In this document: positions 22,983-34,666 of the stretch, in pieces
How positions within the stretch are numbered: the first letter of the stretch is position 1
Layout of the letters: the number at the start of each line of letters is the position of its first letter
Made by a program: the position numbers and the translations under genes
Assembly: GCA_021234535.1 (NCBI GenBank)
Contig: CM037833.1
Location: 27,017,392 to 27,081,391, forward strand
Reading direction: 5' to 3'
DNA from: Stichopus chloronotus
Taxonomy: Eukaryota; Echinodermata; Holothuroidea; Aspidochirotida; Stichopodidae
DNA: 64,000 nt
The notes under the pieces: generated by a model
Databases searched by the model: none
Seen by the model: the letters and a program-made list of their open reading frames with translations, nothing else
What the model was told of the DNA's origin: nothing

Positions 22983-23318
22983 CGAAGATAGAATATCGAA
23001 ATACAATAACATCTGACATAGACAGATTTTTCAGCACTCGTCTAGCACATGTTACTGAACCATTTACACCTTGCGGATAAAGGAGAATGCTTGAGATAGT
23101 ATCATAACGCAAGTTTTTCTCATAATCGTTCAACATCACTGTCTTGAGAATTGAGGATTGATTTGATGTGTTTTCACCAATCCAGATAACCTCATTTTCT
23201 GGGCTTGCTCCAGAAACATTACATGAGATGTTCACTTCTTTCCCTTCTTCGATAAAACGATATTCTCCTCTAGTAGCTCTTTGTCCATCCACTGTCATCT
23301 CAAATTATCTAGGAGGAA
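22983..23318 (-). pseudogene. Immunoglobulin domain exon 3 with 5' stop codon
   Basis: A phase 1-1 exon of 336 bases encodes an Ig C2-like domain with the first cysteine in VNISCNVSGASPENEVIW, the core tryptophan in that same stretch, and the second cysteine in NGSVTCARRV. Near its start the frame reads PPR, TAA (23,305-23,307), FEM, where exon 2 reads PPSQFYI, so a glutamine codon appears to have become a stop. The rest is clean. Several N-glycosylation motifs (NIS, NTS, NQS, NGS, NLS) fit an extracellular domain. Confidence 0.8.
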
Positions 23319-23827
23319 CTGCTACAGAAAACTACATTTAGACACAAGATTGTAGGCTGCACGGTACGTAATTACAATGATTCTGTGGGGACAGTTAAAA
23401 CGGAAGTATAATTATCTAATCAGTAAGATATCACACACTTCAAAGCTATAGTCAATTACATAAACACAACCAATTTTCGTGCCTTTTGACCAAGTTGACA
23501 TGAATAGATGTATATAATATAACATGTTGTAAAAGTATACTTTGGGCATGAATTATTGGAAAAAGTTTCCTTGCCTCGGACAATTGTATTACAATATTAA
23601 CATTGGCTACAATAAATGTACGAGATATGCATAGAAATATCACCTGTTTGTTTTCTTACTTTATAAGACACCCTTGTTAAAATCACTAGATGTATCCCTA
23701 AACCATACATTTGTTTTCACTTCCATAGCGCTTGTCAGTGTCAATATGATGATGACTCATTTTACACACTCGTCCCTTCATCCATTCCCAACAGGCCTAT
23801 ATGACATAACCAACATTTCTCAATGTA

Positions 23828-23892
23828 TCAGTTTAGCAGATGGTAATATATGAGAATGACCAAGAACGCGATGCTGCTACCCATTATCATCA
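23828..23892 (-). other. Possible alternative transmembrane/terminal exon after Ig 2
   Basis: Following a pyrimidine-rich acceptor (TTTTTTACAACAAG) the minus strand reads MIMGSSIAFLVILIYYHLLN and a stop. The entry phase (needs one base) fits the exit of the Ig 2 exon. This would end the protein with a membrane anchor and a very short tail, bypassing Ig 3, Ig 4 and the kinase. It could be an alternative last exon, the end of a separate two-Ig gene, or a chance hydrophobic frame. Confidence 0.4.
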
Positions 23893-23949
23893 CTTGTTGT
23901 AAAAAAGTGGTCAACAATAGACATGATATATGTAATTGTTTGTCGATAC

Positions 23950-24281
23950 CATATTCCAAGAATCGAATATCAAGACTCTCTAGCATGTTTGAGTTTGTTA
24001 CTTTTCGCACGCATGTTACTCTACCGTTACTCGTTGTACCGTAAAACTTGATGAACAAATGACTGTTAGTTGTATTTTTCTCTCCTTCATCATCAGAATG
24101 TTCGACATAACTTGAGTTGATTCTCCGTTTTCATCATTGATTAACCAATGAATATCATTTCTTGGTCTTGACCCAATGACATGGCAAGAGAAATTTAGAG
24201 TTTTGTTTCTTTGGACAAGAAGGTAACTGTCATTAGACAGTTTGATGCCTTGCGCATGAATGTAAAATTGACTTGGAGGGA
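23950..24281 (-). pseudogene. Immunoglobulin domain exon 2 with frameshift
   Basis: An exon of 332 bases (acceptor TTTTCTTCAG, donor gtatcg) starts with PPSQFYIHAQGIKLSNDSY and LNFSCHVIGSRPRNDIHW, giving the first cysteine and the core tryptophan of an Ig domain. The second half, DEGEKNTTNSH and on to TSNGRVTCVRKV with the second cysteine, lies in another frame. The shift falls between about 24,090 and 24,140. The length (332) is not a multiple of three, whereas exons 3 and 4 (336 and 327) are, consistent with an indel. Confidence 0.78.
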
Positions 24282-24736
24282 CTGAAGAAAAGAAGAAGAG
24301 ATATCAGAAATGCATTTTTTCGATGACGAAATCTGAACAAAAGAGTAACAGAGAAACTCTTTATTACAAGTCCAAAACCGGCCAGCAAAATAGAGAATAT
24401 CTCCTTTACTTATTTAAGAAACATTCTCCCGTCGAGAATTATTCTGAGTAAGCAATTTATCGGAAATATATCATCAGAGGCAACTGTAAAATGACACAAC
24501 AAACTATGTATTAGTTTGAAGAGGAAAAACATCACAAGTAACTGCAGAAATACAGGGGTAAGAGCAAATAAGAGATGTTAGAAGAAAGCAACGGCCCTTC
24601 TCCTGCAATGGAGTCTGCCAGGCTACGATAGCCACAGAAGAACAAAATGAAGCATAGGTCGGCCTAGTTATAGGTCGGTCTAGTTATATCATCATAACCA
24701 ATTTGGAGCTGTAGCAAGTGAATGTGTTCCTACGAG

Positions 24737-25032
24737 TCCGATCTTATAGAACAATATATTAGTCACAGTCATATATTAAGTCACATGCAGCATTAGCCTA
24801 CATGACATTGATTTTAAGTAAATATAGTACAAACATTGTGCTGTCAAAATTATGCATTTTGTCTTTTCAGACAGAAAAATATTTGCTAATATGTGATATG
24901 AATCCGATCTTATAGAGCAATATATTAAAAGTCACATGTAGCATTAGCCTACATGACATTAATTAAGTAAATCTAGTACAAACATCGAGGTGTCAAAATT
25001 ATGCATTTTGTCTTTTCAGACAGAAAAATATT
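24737..25032. repeat. Tandem duplication of about 130-155 bases
   Basis: TCCGATCTTATAGA at 24,737 and again at 24,903 starts two parallel stretches that end with CATTTTGTCTTTTCAGACAG and a following AAAAATATT. The copies differ by short indels and substitutions. It lies within the presumed intron between Ig exons 1 and 2. Confidence 0.85.
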
Positions 25033-25715
25033 ATTTAACACAATACAGCTACCATGAATGACTCCTTTTCACCTCTAGACATGCAAGAAGAGTTTTCTTA
25101 CACCAAATAAGGAGAAGATTCTTTGTCACATGTGTCGCGATTGCACACCACTTATCTCGTTATTGTTTTGTTTTCATATTGGCTGACAAGGGACGTAAAT
25201 CTTGTTTAACATTGTGACGCTGAGAAAAATGAGTGTGACACTCTCGTTATATCTAGGAGAACTAAATGAGTAGTGTTATGGCGCTGAAAGTAAAATGTCA
25301 TGGAATACCTTCTACATCATTTCTTTAGTTCCCTATTTCTTACTGAGTTCTATGTCATGTCAATGGGACTGTCATGTTGCTACTATATGAATTTGTTTGT
25401 TTTTTTTTTAGAAAAGTATTATATTGCAGTAGATAAGAAAAGCAGGTAACATTCCTAAAAATGTCAGAAAATCCAAGGACAAGAGAAAGCTTTTGCAAGA
25501 ATTGTTAATAGGATAAACCTATTGTATCTATTATTTCTTATAGAAATGTACCATATTACGGATTAGTTACTTCTACGCAATTCGGCCAAATCGTGTAGGT
25601 CCTTCTTATCTAAAGCGAGATTAAAGCCAACGCAAGTAGTATCATTTTCAGTTAATATAAAAATTATTTGACAATACTAAAAGAAAAAAACATTTTTGGT
25701 TGCCAACACACTTAC

Positions 25716-26069
25716 AGTTCGCTATTAATTTCTGCTCGACCATCTTTCTGCTTGTTTTATCGGAACAGATGTATTTTCCTTCATTGAGGATGGAGACGTT
25801 TTTTATAATTAAAGAATAATTGCAATCTGCTTTCAGTTTGATACTTCCTGAATTGATAGGATATGTTCCAGCAAACAAAGTTGATCCCCTCGTTTCCAAG
25901 TACGTGACAAGATGCTGGAGTTCTCGCCCATGGGACAGCTTAGAACTACGTTGTCATATATGTCAGCGGTAGTGGTACGCAACAGTTTACTAAAGTTACC
26001 CAAGATTCCACCATAACAACAATCAAGGAAGAAGAGACAAACAACAACAAACAGTCGAAAATCATTCAT
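25716..26069 (-). pseudogene. Signal peptide plus immunoglobulin exon 1 with frameshift
   Basis: From an ATG at 26,069 the minus strand encodes a signal peptide (MNDFRLFVVVCLFFLDCCYG) and an Ig V-like domain with NVVLSCPMGENSS and the core tryptophan in SRTWKRGD. The frame then breaks at about 25,872-25,881, in a CTTTGTTTGC run, and continues in another frame with LFAGTYPINSGSIKL and LNEGKYICSDKTSR, which holds the second cysteine. One missing base explains it. The donor (gtaagt) is intact and exits in phase 1. The intact paralogue at 47,364-47,715 shows the same order without the break. Confidence 0.85.
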
Positions 26070-26099
26070 TATTGTATAACACTGTACAAGTATAGACAC

Positions 26100-28449
26100 T
26101 GTAAGGTTGAGTAACGTCCAAATGTTAATAGCTGAGAATCCTTGACTTCATTGCTCTAACTGAATAAGTATTCGAAATTGTATAACATAACAACTTGTTA
26201 AATATATGCCAGGCGTACAATTAATTTTGTTGCACTTTCAGAGACTATTATATGCTGGTAATTGCCCTGTATTACTATTAGTTATTATAACAATAGTTAT
26301 TTCAACAGAAACTGAAAACTGCTTATAGACTGGTAAAATACACAAAAGTGAGATGATTTGACCATTATATTAGACTTTCAGTTCTTGAGTGATTGGATTT
26401 CTAAAGCTCATATTGTAATTAAAAATATCTATACAATTCATGTTCTATTTGAGAACTGTAATATAGCGTTCCCTAAGACCTGAAGTATTCAGTAGGTAAT
26501 TATACGTTCACAAAAAACTGTGCAATGTACACTGCGTAAGTCACGCGTTACATAATTCTTACCTTTTTTAATTGTGTCAAAATGGTGTAGTAATTTTCAA
26601 ATATCCCACAGAGAATAGGCGTAATCACATTGTCTTTACTAGCCATTAGTCATTTCAGAAGATTTTTGTTCACCTTATAACAATGAAGATCGGTTAATGT
26701 TTACGTGTTTGTAGTAAGAGGTAAACACAGAGTGGTATACACACGGGAACTGACAATAGAGCCAAGTGTTGTGTACATTACTACCGTTACCGGGTTCTTA
26801 CGTCGAGTGGCACAATGTTATCTAAAGAAAAACATAAAAAATTTAAACATGAAAGTGAAATAAAAACAAATAATACATTGGCGTCAGCATTAACCCTGTA
26901 TATTTTGATCCCACCCTTTTACATTGGCATTTTCGTTTATCTTAAACATTACTACGTGACACTGTATATGGTAAATACTAACACAGCTGGCAGAGTATTT
27001 GGGCCACATCTAGGCTCCAACTGGAAAAGATGGTGCCATATGTACCACGTTGGTCCAATATGGTTGTCATGTGGGGTCTATGGGATAAGTTCGCACCATT
27101 TCAACCATTTTCGACCCAGATGGCATCATCGGGGCAATTTAATTCCAGCTTTCTACATTTAAATTTGGTCTTTCTTCCACTCCATGCATGTCCTACGATA
27201 ACACTAGTACAAATTCTGACTAGGGTGCTATAAATTTGCCATCACGGCGCCATTATCAAAAGCACAGATAAACGTGTTCATCATGGGTCGTTTCAATATT
27301 ACCGGTGGAACTAATCTGACATAGTCGAAGGAAGCAACCTAAAAAAAGAAATACCTCGTATATTGGTATAGTTAACCTGGTGAACGAAAGCACGAGATGA
27401 GTGATCACTGGCCTGGGAATCAATATGTTGCTCAACTACCGGATGATTTTAAACGAAACCAGGCCCAAAATTTGTATCTTTTGATGTCAAAAATGTGTTT
27501 TTGAGCTATGGAAAAATTAATTAGGCTAGTATTTCACACGTTCCGACTATCATTGGTTTATTTATCCATTTGTTTTATTTATTATTTATTTTGGAGTGGT
27601 TGATAGCCAAAGACGGCTCTGTTACTTTGAATTGCATTTGATCCCAAACACGTTGAGAAGGGAAAAAAATTCAAATTGCATTTTCAAATTTAAATTTCAA
27701 CTTGACATTCTTACAAGGGTGAATAGAGTCTAGTGGTTTAGTAGAATTAATAGTCTAAAGTTTGAGACTTTTTTTTATAAAGAATTGATTCATGACAAAG
27801 CAATGTCAATCTAGGCAAGGCCCCAACATAACATTTCAAATGTTGTGTCCATTTTTTTTTCCTGATGTGGTCAATGTTTGACACAGAGTGAACTTCGGTT
27901 TTTCTTTTCTTTTTTCATAAGCTTGCTTACTGTGTAGTTGCACGTACTGTATGTACGTTACGTATGTGTGCATATCAGATGTTGTTGACAAATCTGTCCA
28001 TTTGCCGTAAACAATGACAGTGAACTTAAATACGGCATTGATGCAACGAATACTGAGAACCTCGATTCATGGGAGAGGATGAAACGAGCCGTTCCCTTGA
28101 AATTTCTTACACAGGCAACAGAGGTATCAGGAGATTCATCAGACAAATTAATAACTATATTCTACCTTCAGAACCAGTTACTCTCTGGTGGCTGTGGATC
28201 ACGCTAATGGGTAGATGAGACTAACTGCATTCCCTACACTCCACATCTAGAGATAAGAAATGGCTCCAAAATTAAGTGTACGTTTAAAACTCTGAAACTC
28301 TAAAGAAGTAAGAATGGTCGCTCTTTTAGTTACCTCTTTCTTTTTTATACTGAATATTACATCTTAAGTTCTGACCCATTTTTCATCTCGTTGTTTGGTA
28401 TTTGAGTACATTTTAAGTCGAGCATTTACTAAGCTTTAAATGTACTCAC
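26100..28449. other. No gene seen
   Basis: Only short frames. A tryptophan-rich frame at 26,990-27,170 looks like degenerate repeats of TGGTCCAATATGG-type words rather than a protein. Confidence 0.4.
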
Positions 28450-28669
28450 CAACTATTCTACCAAGAAACTGCAGTACCAACCCAGGAGTGTTTTTGACAA
28501 CATCTTCGAGTTTAAATTGTTTTAGATATATGTATTTTCTAGCGAATTGGTAAGTGTAGGATGGTTGATGTACTAATATGGGTGCAGGTTCTCGAATCTT
28601 CTCTTTAACCTTTGTCTGGGTATTTGCAGTGACAATCTTGGGATTATCTTGGATCAGATTTGCAATAAA
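28450..28669 (-). CDS. Unrecognised but convincing internal exon
   Basis: A clean 220-base exon on the minus strand, between acceptor TTTTTTCACAG and donor gtgagt, encodes 73 residues without a stop, beginning FIANLIQDNPKIVTANTQTK, continuing with KVKEKIREPAPILVHQP and YTYQFARKYIYLKQFKLED, and ending VVKNTPGLVLQFLGRIVG. It enters in phase 0 and leaves in phase 1. The sequence is lysine-rich with a regular hydrophobic pattern, as in a helical domain. I do not recognise the family. A nearby minus-strand fragment at 29,038-29,109 (LEWIQWYSTFGDDPAVANK then a stop) also follows a good acceptor and might be related. Confidence 0.6.
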
Positions 28670-29109
28670 CTGTGAAAAAATAAATATTAAAAAAATGTGA
28701 AAAAATAAATATCACTAACGCAGTCATCAATGCAATCTGCTTGTTGGAAGGGGGGAACCTTGACATAGCGGTTTTCATATTGCTTTGTTTAATCTCTACG
28801 CATGGTGTTATTGTCCATTAACAGTCCGTTGCTATCTTAAGAAAGCAACGAAAGAATAGTTTACACACAGAGAGCACCAAAAGAGATTGTACAAAATATA
28901 AATGTAAAAATGATGTAATGCTCACCATGAATGTAATAATTTATAACTATAAATGTACTACCTACCAAAAGTGTTTACCATAAATGTAAAGACTGACCCA
29001 CCATTCAAGTAATATTTTTTTAATACGACCTACGAAATTAAATTATTTTAACTTTGTTAGCAACTGCTGGATCGTCTCCAAATGTTGAGTACCACTGTAT
29101 CCATTCCAA

Positions 29110-30300
29110 CTGTAAACAGTAAGAAATAAAAATAAAAGAATAAAACATTTCCTTAATTGCACAAGCAGATGAGTCGACCACGAATGAATTCAATCGATGC
29201 CACGTGGCACATATAGCCTCAACTAACACAGCATATGATTATACACTACAGAATTCAGCTTTGTTGCCTCATATTGTCGTAGAGATTTCGTAATGCTATC
29301 TGATTAGCAGATCACACATAGCAACGATTTACATACGAAGATATACACAATCGTTTGCTCCCTGATTGGTCAACACTGTCATGTAGATCTCGTGACCATC
29401 TCACCCGGGAAACCACGAGGCAAATCGTCAGCAGCGAGGCTCGCACTCGTAAGTTTCTCGTCGAGCTGTCAACATCGTTGTTCTGTGTGTATTATGTAGG
29501 CCTGTATCACCGTTATAAACTCTCCTCTTCCTCGTTCTTCTTTGTCAATGTCATGTACGATAACTCTTTCTCTCTGATTTTAATCATCTCCGTCTACTTT
29601 TTTGTGTGTGTCAGCCGAATCATCGATAAATGGAACTCTGATCTGTTGTAAATGTAAATGAAGCCCCTCTCTGAATTCCCTGTTCTGGCGCTACTCCCTC
29701 TACCGTAACGGGAACTTTCTGTGTTGTCAACAAGTAGAATATTCGTCAGTGGGGCAGTCAAACCACGAGTGTAAAACCGCGCAATCCACCCGTATATGAC
29801 ATTGTGGTCGGTAGGTTTATCTTGTACGACAATATAAGTAATAACGCGTGCATTCAGAGAAAACAGACTCAGAAGTTAAGCTGCTAAAATGTAGGTCACA
29901 CGTAACTTAGCCTCACTTCGTCATTTTCATATTCTATGAAATGTATAGTTGAAAGTTATTAAATTTATGGTAGGGTCAATAAATACATGGATGTTCAAAA
30001 TGAAATACATTTATGGTTGTCACAACACGATTTATTCATTGGGTGTGTAAATACAGCCAATTCTCCCATTAACCACGAATAAGCTATCACCATTACAGAG
30101 TAAAAACTGGTCGCAGTAAATAACTTGTGACAAAGCCATGTTCTCTGTCAGACAATAAAAGAGGGCGCTCTTTTTGAATCTGTGAGCCTAGAAAAATTTG
30201 GCATGCTTTTTGGGGTAGTAAAAGGTGGATAGCGCCATTATTCAGAGTTACGTCTGCTGCATTTCCCCCTTTTTTCTCTCTTTCAGGAAGTTCTCTTTTT
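29110..30300. other. No gene seen
   Basis: No feature that I can support. Confidence 0.4.
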
Positions 30301-30339
30301 CAGGAAGGTTTCTTTTCTTGACCTGCATACACTACATTT

Positions 30340-30475
30340 TCTTTACCTTGAAGCTGTAGAGGAGAGAGATGATGGTAAAAGATACACATTGGATTCGAAC
30401 TCATGATTGCAACACTTACGTAAGTAATCATTAAAAGTGTCCATTAACTCACTGCGCCACGAGTGCACATTGAAG
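30340..30475 (-). mobile_element. tRNA-derived SINE-like sequence
   Basis: On the minus strand TGGCGCAGTGAGTTAATGG (30,459-30,441) resembles the RNA polymerase III A box of a tRNA, and GAGTTCGAATCC (30,402-30,391) is a near-perfect B box about 50 bases further on. The intervening sequence does not fold as a normal tRNA anticodon arm, and the sequence continues past the tRNA-like part. A SINE head or tRNA pseudogene therefore fits better than a functional tRNA. Confidence 0.55.
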
Positions 30476-30479
30476 ATTC

Positions 30480-33400
30480 GGTTGTTTAAATTTTTACAAC
30501 CATCCTTACCGCAATAATATCTAGCCACTCGTCAAACCTGGATTATCGTGTTATAACACAACAGTGTTTGAATATCGACCATTAACAGTAAGAACTGTCA
30601 ACGGTTATCTGTCATTAACGGTAAGAACTGATCAGGCCAGGGGACTTAGGTAGTCCATAATGCAATCATTAAAGACTAATTTTTTCTCGGTAGGCCAGGA
30701 CCAAGAGATTCCACTTCGTTAATGTAAAATTTTTTTCTGCTTTTACCGGAGATGAAAGTAGGGGATACGTTTAACTTGACCCAAAATTGAAAGTTCTTTA
30801 ATCTGCATAAGAACTACCAATTACTGTACGTTATTGACATGTTAGGTTTTACTTTTGCACCCCAAATCAACTTATTATACGCAAAAATACAACCTCCATG
30901 TTTAATTCAAGGCGCGCCTTTTCCTTTACCTAAGACGGAAATCTACCAATATCTCCCTCCCAAAATTATGAAAGAATAATTAAACCTTGAAAATCCATGT
31001 ATGAAATATGAAACATAATGCTTCACAGACATCTTAACAAAGTCTCTGTCAAAAAGCTATACACGCTCAAAATTTGATGAAGAGTGCTGCCATGTTTGCC
31101 TCAGTTGAATGTAAACAGATGTAACTAAGTCGTATTACTATGTCACATAACTCCCAAGAGCAAAAAAGTAATGCAGTTCGTTTGTTTTCTTTACCTTTAA
31201 TTTCCATAGATGCACAAACACATGAACATATTTTGTAAATTAGTAATACTTTGATTTGAGTTTATGGATAATTGCTACAACTATTTATGTTGATATAAAT
31301 ATAATTAAGTGTTCAAGTTATGACATCAAATTTCAAGAATTGCATATCCTGGTTGGTTATATGGGAATATTTAAATTGGAATGTCTTTTAAAAGTAACGT
31401 AACGTTACACAAATTTGGTAATTGATTTCAACACGTAAGTCCCTCATAACAGTAATATTAGTCAAAAGGTCTAAATTTCATTCTTCTTTACGCCATGGCA
31501 ACGGGAAAATGACTACATCATTTCCAAGTCATGCATTGCAATATTAGGTGTTACAGAAGTGAGTAATAACAGCTTAGGAAAGCTGACGATTAAAACTCTG
31601 GACATTTCTCTTAAACGTTGGTTAATCCATTATGAAAATGAAACTCCATTATGTTACATTGTCTACATGGGAAACCTCAACGTCAGCTGCATTTGGAAGT
31701 TTATGGGAAGCCGATTAACAATGATCGTGTATGGATCTTGTTTCCCCTTGAAGAACTCAGCATTCACATGTTTTTTTCTTCTTTTTTCTAAATCACAAAG
31801 CCTAAGTTTGAACTCCCCAACTACGTGTCCTACGATTCTGGTCATGTATTTTCATTTTTTGCTGACTTGGTTGACTTGGGGTTGTGTGGATTCATTTTGA
31901 GACGAGCTCTGATTTCTTATTTATGTTGTGGTGTTTGGACCAGAGGATTTCCATCTTTGCCTCTAAATACAGGTTACAAGTGCGTTGTGTCGTGTTGGAC
32001 TGTCCAAAGATTTTTCAACTTTCTTTATATTGTGACTGATTTCTTTTCAAGCCCAGTGTGTGCTTGGATAATTCAGTTTCTTTCTCGTATATTTGGTTTC
32101 TGAAGGATTTTGTGTGGTTATTGTATTACACCTCTACTGTAAGGGGGAGTAATAAACCAAATAATTTTCCTTTGACTTTTTTTTCTTTTGTAATATCGTG
32201 TGATTGCATTTCTCTTGCTTCACAGGGCATTTGAGTTTGTGACAATCTTAGCTCGCTGAAGTTTTACATTGAATACTTTCCTATAGGTCAAATGCACCTT
32301 TTCGTTCGCTATGTGCACTGTAAAACCCAACTACAGTGATTAGTAACTGTTACTCAGTTAGAATGTGTTGTTCTTACTTAAAATCTATATAACGGTTGAT
32401 TTCACTCGAAAAAAGCAAGTAGATGTATCAAAAGTACAATGAACTGAACTTTTTATGTCAACGTAACTCGCGCTCCAGAGTTTAATGTAAAATCAACAAT
32501 TGTAAACGACTGGGAAGGTCAGGTTAGCTGCAATAGAGAACAAAGGTCACGTACGTACATGCACATTCGCGCGTAAGTGACGACCAAGTCCTGGCAGTCA
32601 AATCGAACGAATTGATGATTATCAACCAATTTTAAAGCCATTCAGACGTTCGAGCAAAGTGAGCGTAAAGTCGAAACACCATCCTTATTTCTTCTATCTT
32701 AACTACCAAAGCTTGGGGTAAATTGCGAGAAGAATTGAATGATCGCAAAATCTCAGTAAAACAGTAGGTCCTACCGTACGTAGTGAAAGCGCACTGCTTT
32801 GTGTGTGATTTATGTAATAACTATGCCGCTGACTAACGATACACATAATACTAGGCCTACTGAGAAATATGAAATTATAGGGATAGCCTATGTAGAAATA
32901 ATCCTGCCATACTGACCAATAGCCATTTGGCTGGTCAAATGGCTAAAAATGGATTGGCTGGCATGAAACGTGCAGAAAACTAATAAAGATACAGTATATA
33001 TTTATCATTGAGAGTGGCCCACAGGCTGAACTATACTTTGTCATGTATAACAATCACAAGCGTCCGGCACGTAGTACTAGCCTAACTATGTCCTATCTAC
33101 AAGGTAGGACACTCATTCTAACGGTACTTGAAACTTTGCCTATTTTACATCCTTACCGTAAGCCGACTACAAACATAACCCAGTATATCACATCGTTTGA
33201 TGTACAGTATTAGTACTCTTTACGCACCTGCGACATCCAAAGTATTCAAAAAATCACTCTTAGACCGAGTTATTATTAGGAATTTGTCATTTGAAAAGCA
33301 AGCGGTCTGGGCAGTGTGCGTGGCTGGCTATTAATACCCTACCTAACCATGGAATGCAACGAGCAATGAAAGTTACAAGCTTCTTCCGATGAGATTGTTT

Positions 33401-33741
33401 ATAGTAGCAATAGGCCTATGTCTAAATTCAGAACTGTTACTCAAAAGGGAATGTCAGTTAATGGACTGGCCTGAAATGCCAAATCCTTACTATACAGTAG
33501 TTTGCAAATTCCAGCAGACTCATTTTTAAGCTGTGTGAAGGGCATCTAGTCCATAAAAGGTTATGCTAAACAACCTCCTAAAAATTCAAATGCTGTGGGC
33601 AACAACCAAGTTCCAGTCAGTCCAGGAGATAATGATATAAAACTGATTTACATGTATTTCAGTTGTGCTTATAAATCATATACCGTGTGAAAAATGTAGA
33701 GTATAATTGACTTTTTTTTTTTTATTTGCAACTTAATGCAG
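30480..33741. other. No gene seen
   Basis: Frames at 31,559-32,103 (plus) are open but hydrophobic and unconvincing. The last 3 kb may hold unrecognised upstream exons or the promoter of the SAMD3-like gene, because the exon at 33,742 enters mid-codon. Confidence 0.35.
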
Positions 33742-33890
33742 AATCTGGGAGATCGGCTAATTTAAATCTGCAACAGACCTTCTTTGCTTTTCTGGATGGT
33801 CAGTTAGACGGCATGCTGAACATTCTCAGGACTAGACAGGGATTGAATTCCCAACTGATTCAGAAAGAGCTGAATTCATGGGAAGATAGG
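33742..33890 (+). CDS. SAMD3-like gene, internal exon 1
   Basis: A 149-base exon with acceptor ACTTAATGCAG and donor gtaaga encodes SGRSANLNLQQTFFAFLDGQ, then LDGMLNILRTRQG and LNSQLIQKELNSWEDR. This alpha-helical layout precedes the KR..VL..L..YF block in the C-terminal region of SAMD3-like proteins of metazoans. It enters with one base from an upstream exon that I could not find and leaves in phase 0, matching the next exon. Confidence 0.6.
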
Positions 33891-34585
33891 GTAAGATAAA
33901 ATCTCTTCATTAAACCATTAATTAACTAGAAAAAGGATCTCTTTAGGGTGTTGCATTGCTAAATTTCGAAGAAACACCACAAACCTAATCTTCAGGCTGT
34001 GAACTTTGTAGCAATTTTCAGGGTATGAAATTTACTTGCTCAAATGCTCGACATTTTATTTTTATGCCGGTTAAGGTACCTACACTTTACTTATTCCAGA
34101 GAGCAACAAAGGATTTTCAGAAAGTGATCATTGACTTGTGTCCTGTTTTGAGATTTAACTTTGGAGATGTGATTCATTGATAGCCAGCAACGGGTAGGTG
34201 GGTTGGGTTTACTTGCAGTATACATATTGTAAGTGTTTAAACTTGAGGTTGATTTGTAAACCCCTGTGGTCTAATGGACATAGCTCACAGACATCAATTG
34301 CTAAGAAATTGGGATATTTTAAATTAAATGTAATGTATTTTTCAAAGACATTCCAAAGAGATGAGGTAAGTATGAGACACTTGCCATAAAATTAACAAGA
34401 CAAGGTTTACATGTATTGCAAGATTTGTAAGTTTCCAAATCTCTTCAGTCAATCAGTGGCGGTACCAACACCGTTGCTCTGTAAGGGAAAAATTAGGAGA
34501 GGAGTCATCCTCACGACCTACCCAGCTCCCTAGTACTGACACTGTTTTAAAGAGAGTTAATTAAGTTCTTTTCAATGCTTTACAG

Positions 34586-34666
34586 GAGACCACTTCGAAG
34601 AGGAATGTGGTTCTGAAGTGTCTTCTAATTTACTTCAAAGAACAGATGAACTATCAACATGTTGAG
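34586..34666 (+). CDS. SAMD3-like gene, internal exon 2
   Basis: An 81-base exon (acceptor CTTTACAG, donor gtgaga) encodes ETTSKRNVVLKCLLIYFKEQ and MNYQHVE, in phase 0 at both ends. The KR..V..CL..YF.E pattern is what I recall for this family just before the last conserved block. Only this frame is open. Confidence 0.62.

Noticed and set aside
26815..27233. Tryptophan/histidine-rich frames of 67-115 codons
   Set aside because: Periodic TGG/CCA words in two frames suggest a decayed repeat; no splice or domain support.
31559..32103. Overlapping hydrophobic frames (plus) and a KRRKK...PYTI frame (minus, 31,663-31,845)
   Set aside because: The minus frame faintly resembles a Gypsy integrase C-terminus, but neighbouring motifs are absent, so the match is too weak.
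34250..34300. tRNA-like string TGGTCTAATGGACATAGC
   Set aside because: It resembles an A box but no B box or cloverleaf follows.
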